NCBI GenBank assembly: GCA_902728285.1 | Contig: CACVBU010001228.1 | Location: 382,012 to 446,011, forward strand | Length of the DNA: 64,000 nucleotides | Reading direction: 5' to 3' | DNA from: Clytia hemisphaerica | Taxonomy: Eukaryota; Cnidaria; Hydrozoa; Leptothecata; Clytiidae | Part shown: positions 48,601 through 60,000 of the stretch, piece by piece | Layout of the letters: every line of letters begins with the position of its first letter | How positions within the stretch are numbered: the first letter of the stretch is position 1 | Notes under the pieces: generated by a model | Told to the model about the DNA's origin: nothing | Database searches by the model: none | Seen by the model: only the letters and a program-made list of their open reading frames with translations | Program-made: the position numbers and the translations under genes

Positions 48601-48793
48601 AGGGAACATAAAAATTGTTCGAGTTAAAGAGACCCACTATATATTGTTGTTTTTTTTTCAGTACGAAGACCAGAACGAGGATGAATGTATGAGAGCCTAC
48701 CAACGAGAAATGGCCAAGTCACAAAACAAAAAACAAAACAACAAGCCGTCTAATAATGGCTCAACCACAAATACAAATTCAACGAATGGCTGA
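45620..48793 (+). CDS. Small charged protein D (hypothetical), three exons
   Basis: Exons 45620-45649 (MSFFQQVLNS), 47788-47859, 48662-48793 (TGA), all phase 0, 77 residues. Donors GTAAGT and GTACGT and T-rich acceptors support the model; the ATG follows a T/A-rich leader. The middle is a Lys/Glu/Gln helix (REEQKQKQKKERD), then EDQNEDECMRAYQREM, and the C-terminus is a low-complexity Asn/Ser/Thr tail (NNKPSNNGSTTNT). No signal peptide or membrane segment. It resembles gene E (33946-36229): a charged helix, an intron at the same point, then EQN/DQN-xx-EC-x-x-A. Function unknown; could be a short coiled-coil or disordered protein. Confidence 0.62.
45858..46141. mobile_element. Diverged palindromic CCCTTTCCGTGCC MITE (CTAA flanks)
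   Basis: CTAA then CCCTTTCCGTGCCGACATGC at the left; GGCACGGCAGTTAAAGGG then CTAA at the right. An inner CGACCTATTTGCCGG is perfectly matched by CCGGCAAATAGGTCG. The layout mirrors the two piggyBac-like copies but with CTAA at both sides. It lies in intron 1 of gene D. Confidence 0.65.
46769..47130. mobile_element. CCGGGGGGGTACT-ended element with CCCTTAGAGAGAC repeats
   Basis: A left CCGGGGGGGGGTACTAGGG and a right CCTAAGTACCCCC-run-CGG are inverted, with subterminal GCGGACGAGA / CGTCCGCACA. The interior repeats ACCCTTAGAGAGACT. A partial relative is at about 38510-38808. It lies in intron 1 of gene D. Confidence 0.55.
47563..47703. mobile_element. Hairpin repeat CGTTCACACG
   Basis: Inverted arms: CGTTCACACG, GTTTCGCTCC and CGAAATGAAGCCAT at the left are matched in reverse order by ATGGCTTCATTTCG, GGAGTGAAAC and CGTGTGAACA at the right. 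About 140 bp, non-coding, in gene D intron 1. Confidence 0.6.
47991..48244. mobile_element. ACACG-family MITE in gene D intron 2
   Basis: Starts ACACGTTTTTTTTTAGAACA and ends GGACATTCTTATTCAAAAAATGTGT. A truncated second member (about 47861-47990, starting TACGTTTTTTATAAGAAC) abuts its left side and overlaps the gene D donor site region. Confidence 0.65.
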
Positions 48794-50068
48794 TAAAATG
48801 ATATTTAAAACATACAGTTTCATTTATGAATTCTTATGAAAGTGCGACAGGTTATATAGAATCCCTCTAGACTCGTTACCTCATTCGAGCTTGAATTATT
48901 GAATTTATTTTTTATGGAAAGTTTAAAACATTGCATAAAATTGTGTTTAAGTGACTGCCAAACGAACTACTTTTTGAAATCTTTTTATTCGCCCTTCCAA
49001 TTCTTAATGCATAATAGGCTTACAAATTTTCATTTCAATAAGTTTGAAAAACAATTCAAAATTATTGCATTCGGAGCTCATAAGTGTTATTCGAGTTCAC
49101 AAATTTATAAAGGCCCCTTTTAAATCAAGGAGTTCTGACCTGACTCGGTTCTTTTAATCAAGCCTATTTATTCATAACCCCTCAAAATTTAAGGATGTTA
49201 TATTATTGTATAATTTTTGTTGTACTTTAAAATTATTTCAAAACCATTTACTGTAAATAACATACACTGCTCTTGAAATTAAATTTTACAAACTTGAAAA
49301 CACTTTCATCTGCCTTTGAAATATATTGTTCCCAATTCAACATGATGTAGAAGATTATAAAACATATGTACAGTAAACATTAAAATTTTACCAGCAAAAT
49401 ACACCAATAAAAAAACAGTAGAAATATAACCAAATAATTTGAGACCATTTATCATTTATGTAACTAAGGATTATCATTATATCAATAGTCCCTCCTCAGA
49501 AGACCGTGGAAGGTTTTTCAGCCCCGCTGCAAAATCAAAAAATCCAGTGGGATGGTTTTGGAGTGCAATTTGTTCCATTAAATTTCAAAAGGGGGTTAGT
49601 TCAAAGTCAATTTCCCAGTGGGGCTGAAATTCCGGGGTGTTTTCCAACCGGGGACAAAATTTTTGCTGAACTGTCCACTGCCGAACAGTGGGGCTTGGGC
49701 CTCAGCGAGGCTGTGGCACAGGGGTGTGAAGGTTGTGCAGATGAATATCTCGACTGTACCCTCGAACAAAATGTTCCTCGGAAGTTCGAAATAGAGTGAT
49801 TCAACTATCGACTTTTCCATTACGACATTCTATTATTCGAATTAATTCTAGGTGCCATTCAAGGTAAAATAATCAATAAATAAAATGCTTTCTTTAAAAT
49901 TGGCCTATCGCTGCATCTTTAACAAATAGCACATCCACGTGAATTCGAAAATTAGCGTAAGCCAACTGTAGAAGTGTTGCAGGCCCCTTTAGTTTTAAAA
50001 CACAAAAGTAAGAATGAAGAAAAACCTCTTACCAACAAGTTTGAACCAACCACAAACGATAAAAAAAA
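48794..50068. other. Convergent 3' ends of gene D and ZGRF1
   Basis: AT-rich 3' flanks. Candidate AATAAA signals on the plus strand occur near 49407 and 49875. A relative of the CCTGTCTCA-ended element (CAGTGGGGCTTGGGCCTCAG then CACAGGGGTGTG) lies at about 49495-49730. No gene recognised. Confidence 0.4.
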
Positions 50069-51060
50069 TCAATATTCGAAATCATCCGTAATAGAGTCCT
50101 TATTTTCAACGTATTTATCGGATGGTAATAAGGCGTCGGATCCACGCCCAAAACTTGCGCCCTCCTGTTCTGCCAGTTCTAAAACACCACCCCAGAGGCG
50201 GTCAGTCCTTAACAATCGATGACAACCAACAATAATTAAATGATGTTTAGCACGAGACAGCGCTACATTGGTGCGCCGCGGACAGTTTATAAATCCGATA
50301 AATTTGGTTCGTACGCACGACAAAATAATAACGTCTTTTTCTGCACCTTGAAAAGCATCAACTGTTGAAATTTGAACACCTTTTAACTCTATTGCCGATA
50401 GAACTCCTGATTCTTGTAATTGGTTGGAAATTCGGTTCACCTGAGCTTTATACTGGGTTATGATTCCAACTTGGGTCGGTTCAAGACCTTCTGCTAAGAT
50501 CGCGTTAACCAGTTTTACACAATACTGTACTTCCTTAACGTTGAATAAACTGCCATCGGAGGCTGTTGCTTCCTTTCCGTCCGAAATATCAGCAATTGAT
50601 ACTGGACCTAACCAATCAAGTAACGGGCCTCGATCATCGGTCGAAACTCCATCCGTAAGCATTCCTTTATAAAACATCTTACTGCATAGCAAACTGATCG
50701 CTGGGTGACATCGGTATTGACATCTCAAAATGATAGGATTCAGGCCAGCTTTCTGTAATCGCTCGAATAAAGTCACTTCCAAACCTTCTGGATGTGCACT
50801 TTCTGACCCTTGAATAGTTGGACTGAGCTGGTTAGGATCACCAACCAGCACTAGCCTTTGACAATGGAAACGAGCAATTGGCACCATGGATAGAGGCTCG
50901 ATCATTTGACTGCATTCATCCAGAAGATGTACTTGGAATGTCAGATTCTTCAGTAAAGGAAACGAGCATGCAGCACACGTCACACCAACGACTCGGACTC
51001 GATTCAATCGTGTTCGATTGGCACCCATTTTGTGAGCTTCGATTGCTTTCTTAACATAAT
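50069..51060 (-). CDS. ZGRF1: ZGRF1 last exon: helicase motifs II to VI
   Basis: Starts in phase 1 with DYVKKAIEAHKMGANRTRL. Visible superfamily 1 (UPF1-like) motifs in order: VVGVTCAACSF (motif Ic region), LLDECSQM (Walker B, DExxQ box), LVGDPNQLSPTI (motif III), LRCQYRCHPAIS (motif IV), STVDAFQGAEKDVIILS (motif V) and RRTNVALSRAKHHLIIVG (motif VI). All catalytic residues appear intact. The C-terminus is a short acidic tail ending DDFEY. Confidence 0.9.
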
Positions 51061-54000
51061 CTGTAAAAAGAAATGATCGATTATGAATGAACATGTTTTA
51101 AAACAGTCCTAGAGTAGAGGTTAGCGTTAGAAATTGAGGCTCTGAGACTAAAAAATATCCCTCGTCAGTTGATTTTATCAAATATTAACAAACAGTATAC
51201 TTCAGCTCTGACACGAGCACTAACTTTCGCGAAGATTTAAAAAATTAATCCACGCGAAATTTAATCGATTAAAGCAGATTGCACCTTATTTCACTGTGAC
51301 AAGCAATAAATGCTATACCTTTTTCAGTGTCAGTGAGAGGCGATTTCAAGATGGTGTTTAATTCTCTAAGTTCTTGGTCCTCATGATCTTCAGCATGTAA
51401 ACTGTTCGGTAAAATTCGTTTCGAGATCTTCCGTAAACTACCCACCCGAATGAAATCATCATAACCATGTTCCAAAAGGGCACATAGAACTCTGTCTACA
51501 GCAACATTCGTTGTTGAAGATATCATAAGTTTCAAAGTGTTCGATTCCCAACCTTGATGTCTCTCGATTAATTCGAAAACTTGTAGCAAGAATATCACAA
51601 CTACGGATAATAAGAAGCTTTTGCCAGCGCCAAAGACACCATGAATTAGCGTAATATCTTTGATTTGGTTAGGAGGAAGCTCTTCGAAAAAGGACGTTTG
51701 TCCTTGTGCAGAATGTGCGGAATTCAAGGCCTGTTTGAGGAACATAGCAGAAATATGTTGCAAGGCTTTAGCCTGGTCTTCGTTGAGGGAGAAATTCTGT
51801 ATAGTGTTTTCGATCAGCTCTCCTATGCTGTTTTCATCGAGACAAGATAAGTCTTTAGGTTCGTGAAAATCCTGATCTCGTGTAGAATCTTCATGAGGCA
51901 ATAGAACGTGTTTTAAGACAGGAACATCATGGATTCGCAGATTTTCTTCTAGATTTTCAATGCAGGATAGTTCAGTGGATGCATTATAGACTTGGATTGC
52001 ATAATAAGTCTCGTTTTCATGCCATTGTGACATACTGTACGAAGCTAAAGGACATATCTCTAACTCACATGAGGAATTTGGTCCGTAAAATACACTTTTT
52101 GCAACGAAAGTATCTCCTGGTGTAAAATCAATTGTTTTTGAGATTACCCATAAGTCAGCTTTGTTGTAAAAACTGGACGACCTTTTGAAAGGTAAAACAA
52201 GATATAGAGATTTCTTTGGACGGTCGAATCGAGCTTGCGGTTCTTTACGTTTTCGGTTAAAAAAGTTCATAGCCTTTCTCATAATCTTTGTTTGCCCATA
52301 GAATTGTATATTATGAGATTCAAGCATGGTAGATAAAGAACGATAGTCTGCGATAGTGACTTTCCTAAATTTTGTTGATTGGACTGCATAGGTCTGTGTT
52401 TTTGAGGAATTTTGTTTATTCTGCTCGTCGAACCATTGGAAGAGGTTACAACGTTTATCAGTTGATGCAGAGCACGTATAAAACATTCTTCCCTTATTCT
52501 TTCCTTCCTTCTTAACAGATCGTAAAACAGCTGGACCGTGTTTACAACTTGGTTTGTTAGGGTCTGTAGGCTCATCCACTGAATCGGTTCCTGAGAGTTG
52601 AGTTAGATCAACGTTATTGATAGCCTTGTGATAACGGTCACTTGTAGACCATAAAATGATATTAAGGTGCTCCAAAATAGCCTGTTTGAATGTCTGTTTG
52701 TATTGGCTGACTGATTCGTATTGTAGTGGAAGTTTCATTTCACGTTGCGGTGTTGGGTTGCTTTTGCATTGCTCTTTTGACGGGAATGCGTAATCAACAC
52801 CAGGGCGGTTTAGATTCGAATGGGCGGTCGTTGGCGGATTGAATTTTGGATAATGCAGGTTTGACGTGGGTTGGACGTTTGAATGGTGATAGGTAGAGGT
52901 TGGCGGGTTGAATCTCGAAAAATGTGATTGTTTGATAGGAAAGGTTGTCGATGCTGAGATAAAACATAGGAAAATTATCGTTTTGTGCTGTTAGCGTTGT
53001 AGCTACCTAAGTGAAATGTTGGAAGGTAAAAAAAAATGGACCTATAAAACATAACTTTTTTTAAGGGAACTAATAAAGACGAGTGACCGATTTTTTTAAT
53101 TCAGCAAGAACTAGATTTGGAGAATGATGGGTGTAAATTGGTTTCCTAAAATAAGCATTTGAAACAAACAAATTTGGACGAAGTAAATTTTTTTTCTCCA
53201 AAATTCGCTTTAAAAATTATCTCCCGTCAAAAAAAATACATCACGTTAAAGATTTCAAGACGGGTGCAGTTCGTCCGTCGTCTAGATATTCTCTGGCGTT
53301 CATCAGTAACGTAAATAAAGCCTGGAATACACTGGGACGAGGATGATCTCTTATTTTCAGCATCAAAAACAATGACAATAAAGTGCTTATAAAAGACCAC
53401 TATTCAGATCATAGTGGACGGGCTTAAGGTAGGTGAAAAATGAAAATAGAACCTCTGCTTGGAATTGGTTGATGACTTGTAGTAGCAAGACTCGATACCT
53501 ATAACAAAAAAATAAAGGGCTAACTTAACAATTAAAACATTTGGGTAAACTTAACTTAACACGATTCTTCGGTTTTACTAGGTTTTAAGAAGACAACACT
53601 GATCTTCTCAAAGAAAACACACATCCATGATAAATCTCACATATAACTAGCAATATCATTTTTAAAGTATTGAATAAGATGCTTATGATTAAGAAATAAT
53701 TTATTGTGAACTAAGAAAAAATGCATTGCACCGTATTACGTTGAGTCATAGAATATTCTTATTTTTAGAATAGGCTTTTCCAGAAAGATTCCATGCCCCA
53801 CTGTTGAGGATATCGGATATCCAGATGGTTTAATACTATCTGGGTATCCAGGGGGTACAGGGCAAAATTCATTAATATCCAGGATTTTATTCTTAAGCCA
53901 GACATCCAGGGGCTGTGCAACTTGAAAAATGGATATCCTCGACAAGGGATGGCGGCGGGAAAATTTTTTGGAAAACCTCAACAGCCTTGTTTTCTTATTT

Positions 54001-57000
54001 TGAAATAAAATAACGCGCAACAAACCTCCTGAGTTTTGTTTCCCTCAAATTTAAATTTCTGACCATCAGTATTTCTAGGTTGAGTAGTGAAGAAACCACT
54101 AGTCGATCGTTTGAGTTTGTTGCTTGGAAACGAATGGTTTGATGTCTCTTCATCTACCATGTTTTCCTGGAAAAATAAATTATTAATAACATCGTAGGTA
54201 GACATACACTTTTTTATGAGAATAGTATACTTTGAATGAGGGTCAAGTATTTTTAAGAAATTGTCAAAATTGATGGTGAAACATTCTTAACATATTCTTA
54301 CTTTTTTAGACTTGACTTTTATACAAACATGAGAAATGATCAATTTGAGGGTTTGAGACTTTTGAATGAGTGCACATTAGGAGCAGAAATTATACTTCTG
54401 CCTCAAAGTTTCAATTTAATTCTAACAAAAGAAGCAGTTTGACTGTATTCTGATTAAAATCTGTGAAACTCACTCTGGAGGGTATTCTCACGATTTGGTC
54501 AATTTTCACCCTGATACTCTTATAGAAGATATTCTTATAAAAAAGCGTGTTAGTTAATATCGAATTGAATAGCTATTAGTAGAAGGCATTAGCTATTAGA
54601 TTTAGAATTACTTCTCGAAAACATTGAGAGGGAGAAGAAAGAAAGTGTTTAAAAGGTCTTCACAAGAGAAGATATAGAAGCAGCCGGCGGAGAGACTTTT
54701 TGGAAATATGTGTTCTTATCTTCTAGGAGACCACATGCTACATCAATTTTCTCTTGATGATATACCCCTGGCTCTTTAAAATGTGTTCTGGGGTTGCCTA
54801 GACAACAAGAACACATCAGATGGCCTTGATTGTATCCCTGTCTCGTCAGAACACATTATTATTTCTAGCTCATTAGTTTAAGAAGCTCTGATCAGAACAG
54901 ATCAAAATTTCTAGCTGAGAAATACTCTCAGAACACATTGGAAAAAAAGGTCGCCTCGCCGACTGCTTTCGAAGATATGAAAATAATTAAAGTTAGATTT
55001 CTTACATTTAGCATATTCATAAAATTAATGAAAGTACCTTATCGGCCCTTTTTACACCGGCCCTTATTGGCGTTATTTTTGGGCTCGTGGCGTAATAAGG
55101 GCCCGCGTTAAAAGGGCCAGCGTAAAACAGGCCGAGATTTTACAATTTTAACCTAAAAGCAGCGTTAATTCTTTATCATTATTTCTCAATTTAAAGGATT
55201 TTATGTATGATTTGAAGACGAAAATTATCCATTGCTTTACTCCATATTTAAAAATCATTTATTATAGAAGGAATTTTCAACAGTTTACTACTTAAAAAGG
55301 ACATTTTATTATAAATTTTAGTACGCATTATTTACTAATTTGAAGCCTAAGTAGCCATTTTGATAAATTTTGGCGTTGTTAACGGCCCTAATAAGATAAC
55401 TAAAATCTGTTCCAAAAATAACAAAACCCGTTGAATTTTGTTTTTTAAGGGGAAAAGATGACACCAAAAGCACTACCTTGTTGGAAAGACGATTTTCAGT
55501 ACTTGACTAGATTTATGTTTCTGAACCTCCTGATTTTAAATATATATTTAACATTTTTCATAATATGCTTTTTTTAGATAAAAGATTTACGGAAAACTCT
55601 CGAAATTAAATCAATATACGAAACTAAACATAAAATTTATAAGTAAAATTATAATCAGTTACGATTGTCTATGATTACCTTTTCTCTGTCACCTGTCCAA
55701 CACCGTTCGTCCTCAATGTTGGCTTCATTCGAAACAAGCTCTGGCGAATGCGTGGTATAGAAGTCGTTGGTGGTTCGTTCACAGTTTGGTCCTTTAGATG
55801 AATAAATCATCCTTTCCGATATAGATGAAGGAGAAGGATTCCCTCTCAAGTCAGCAATTTTTGAGGATGAGAAACAGTCTTTGATTTCTTGGCTATCTTT
55901 GAAAAACTCATCATCGTCGGAATCACCAAATAGTGATAATAGATCATTTGTTGAACGTTTTTCTGTTCTCGGTTTTTTCAGATATTCTTTACAGTCTTGA
56001 AGAATGTCATTTTCGTTGTTATTAGCATTAGAATTTACAGGGAACTGTATTGGATTTCGGTTTCTTGAAGTAGTTTCGTAGCCAGTGTTAAGTTGTCTCT
56101 CAAAATTATTAACTCTAGCTGGGATATTATGACCAAAAGATGCCTGTCTATGTAAGTTTTTGTTTTGTTTTGATTGAAATTCATAGCTGTTCATTGATTG
56201 ATAATTTTGCTCATTGAATGCTGAATTTTGCTCAATATCAAATCTTCTTTTCTTAGATTGATCAGGGAAGGGTTCTATATTTCTAATTAGAGTTGTTTTA
56301 GTGTGTGCTGAAAATAATTGTGGGAGTTTTTCATCAGGTAAAGGAAGGCTTTGGTTTGTGTATTGGATGTCTGATGGCTGTTGCTTGCTACCAGATGAAT
56401 AAAATTGCTGGTTTGAAGGTCTTTCGTCTTTAGATACCTAATAAGATAAGAGAGTTTTGAAAGGTCAGTGTTTCTAAAAAATTTAATTCCACAAGATTTA
56501 TAAGGGGTTACCTTGACGAAATCAAAGATTTAGCATTTTAAAACTCAAATGAACATGTATTTAAGCTGGGTCTATGCAAGAATTTGTCCAACATAGTTTG
56601 GATCATAACATTTTAACACAAGCCTTGCATTATAGAAAATTCCCACAAAATTGAAAATTTATTGTTTTCTATTGGTGCAAACAATGTATCTATATGTACG
56701 AAAAAGTCTGAAATAGTTCGATATAAGATAAGAGAAACAAACATCTACATCCGTTTAAAAAATTAAATTTAAACCTCTACTTTTGATGGGGCATGAAACT
56801 TCTGGAATCTTGGTTGCTAAAAGAAGTAGAGAAATTTTGTCAACGGTAAGAAATCTTTCACTCATATAAGTAAGTACTATGGTTGTTTTGAAAATGAAGT
56901 CTACGAATCCCATAAATTGAAAAACTCCTCGTATAAGAAATAACGGTAAGAATCAAATATACCGCATAACTTCGAACAAAAGGTGCATGGCTGGAACCCC

Positions 57001-60000
57001 CCCTGGCCTGAGGGGGGGGGGGCTAAAAGGTCGAGCAGCAATTGGTACCTGATTTTAGCCTGTGGCTAGGGGGGGGACTAACCATGTTAGGGGTCACCTA
57101 AATTTTTTCAGATGGACCTGGGGGCAAGATTCTATGTTTGGTGATTGAATTATAAGCAGCCTACCAGACCATAGGTTGACACTTTTTCATCTTATATTTT
57201 AATCTAAGCAATGCTCAAAAACTGACAATTTGGTATCTAATATATTATCTGCAGTGCCGTAGCAACTGGGGGGGGGGGCAAGGGGGGCTATGCCCCCAAT
57301 TATTTTTTCAAAAATGGTTATTTTGCAAAATGCAAAGTTTTTCTTTTTTAATTTGTCATAACTGTCTTATAAGTGCATGTTTTGAGTGCATTTTCAAGCA
57401 ATCTAGAGCTCAAATTTTCAAAATTTTCTCCCTCAGGCCAAACCATGGTCGGCCCTCGCTGTGTCACTTAACTTCCGCACCCTAATATGAAAATGCTTCC
57501 TACAGCACTGATCTGTACAAATTCTTTAACCCTGTTGCATTTGCTTAGATAAAAAATTGGTCTGGCAAGGGATCTGCACCCTGACTTACAAAACCTTGAT
57601 AATCTAGCATGAACCTTCAGTACTTAGCTTATCTCTTATTTCTTAGGGTATTTATTCTATTTAGCAATAAGCTAAACTAACTGTTGTATTTGTTTGATTG
57701 TTTGAAAATGATTTTCGAATTTTTTTTACGTGTTATTGGCTTAGGGGTCACCTAAAATATTTGGCAACCAGAGGTTACCCAAATCTTAGGGGTCACCTGA
57801 ATTCTTAGGGGGCACCTAAAACCTGCTGCCAAGCCACGAGGTGGATCTTAGGAGGGGCGCTTATTCGAGGGGGGATTTATTTTCATAAGTCATTCGGTAA
57901 ATATAAATCCCATGAATTGAAAAATTCAGACTTAAAGCCAGTATTCAAACTGAAAATATTTTCCATATTAAGTCACTTTTCCAGTAGAAAAATTAAAATA
58001 AAAAAAACAAGACGACTTAAAGTCGAAAATTTCGCCTAGAACTTAAACTACATAGAAAAAACAAGAAGTAGAGATTGAAGCCAATTCGAAATCTACTTTA
58101 CATCGAGCCTTGATGAAACAATTTTACAAGAACAACAAGGCTTAAAATTGCTAACAAAGAGACCAATTTAAGAACAACTGTTGTTTAATTTTTAAGAACT
58201 AATAAACAAAGGTAATATCACCGTCTATCAAAAGTTATTTATTTGATTCTTATAAAGCAAATGCTTGTATAAGAAAGATGAATATGCTCATATTGTGCGC
58301 CATCTCTTGTTTATTTTGTAAGAGCTAATTACCAAAAGGTATATTACCGTCTATCAAGAGTTATTGATTTGATTCTTATAAAGTAAATGCTTATAAGAAA
58401 AATAAAAATGCTCATATTGTGTGCCATTGCTTGTTTACTTTGTGAGAGCTAATTACCGAAAGGTATATCACCGTCTATCAAAAGTTATTTATTTGATTCT
58501 TATAAAGCAAATGCTTGTATAAGAAAGATGAATATGCTCATATTGTGCGCCATCTCTTGTTTATTTTGTAAGAGCTAATTACCGAAAGGTATATCACCGT
58601 CTATCAAGAGTTATTGATTTTATTCTTATAAAGTAAATGCTTATAAGAAAAGTAAATAAGGTCATATTGTGCGCCATACCTTGTTTACTTTGTAAGAACT
58701 AATTACCAAAAGGTATATCACCGTCTATCAAGAGTTATGGATTTGATTCTTATAAAGAATATGCTTATAAGAAAAATAAATATGCTCATATTGTGCGCCA
58801 TACTTTGTTTACTTTGTAAGAACTAATTACCGAAAGGTATATCGTCTTATCAATAGTTATTGATTTGATTCTTATAAAGTAAATGCTTATAAGAAAAATA
58901 AATAAGGTCATATTGTGCGCCATCCCTTGTTTACTTTGTAAGAACTAATTACCGAAAGGTATATTACCGTCTATCAAGAGTTATTGATTTGATTCTTATA
59001 AAGTAAATGCTTATAAGAAAAATAAATAAGGTCATTTTGTGAGCCGTTCCTTGTTTACTTTGGAACAACTAATTACCGAAAGGTATATCACCGTCTATCA
59101 AGAGTTATTGATTTGATTCTTATAAAGTATATATGCTTATAAGAAAAATAAATATGCTCATATTGTGCGCCATACTTTGTTTACTTTGTAAGAAACTAAT
59201 TACCGAAAGGTATCACCGTCTATCAATAGTTATTGATTTGATTCTTATAAAGTATATGCTTGTAAGAAAAAAAATAAATATGCTCATATTGTGTGCCCCA
59301 TACTTTGTTTACTTTGTAAGAACTAATTACCGAAAGGTATATCACCGTCTATCAATAGTTATTGATTTGATTCTTATAAAGTAAATGCTTATAAGAAAAA
59401 TAAATAAGGTCATATTGTGCGCCATCCCTTGTTTACTTTGTAAGAACTAATTACCGAAAGGTATATCACCGTCTATCAAGAGTTATTGATTTGATTCTTA
59501 TAAAGTAAATGCTTATAAGAAAAATAAATAAGGTCATTTTGTGAGCCGTTCCTTGTTTACTTTGGAACAACTAATTACCGAAAGGTATATCACCGTCTAT
59601 CAAGAGTTATTGATTTGATTCTTATAAAGTATATGCTTATAAGAAAAATAAATATGCTCATATTGTGCGCCATACTTTGTTTACTTTGTAAGAACTAATT
59701 ACCGAAAGGTATATCACCGTCTATCAAGAGTTATTGATTGGATTCTTATAAAGTAAATGCTTATAAGAAAAATAAGTAAGCTCATAATGTGCGCCATCCC
59801 TTGTTTACTTTGTAAGAACTAATTACCGAAAGGTATATCACCGTCTATCAAGAGTTATGGATTTGATTCTTATAAAGTATATGCTTATAATAAAAATAAA
59901 TATGCTCATATTGTGCGCCATACTTTGTTTACTTTGTAAGAACTAATTACCGAAAGGTTTATCACCGTCTATCAAGAGTTATTGATTTGATTCTTATAAA

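Noticed and set aside
59133-59384. 83-residue frame with two MLILCA repeats
   Set aside because: Arises from two satellite units read in one frame.
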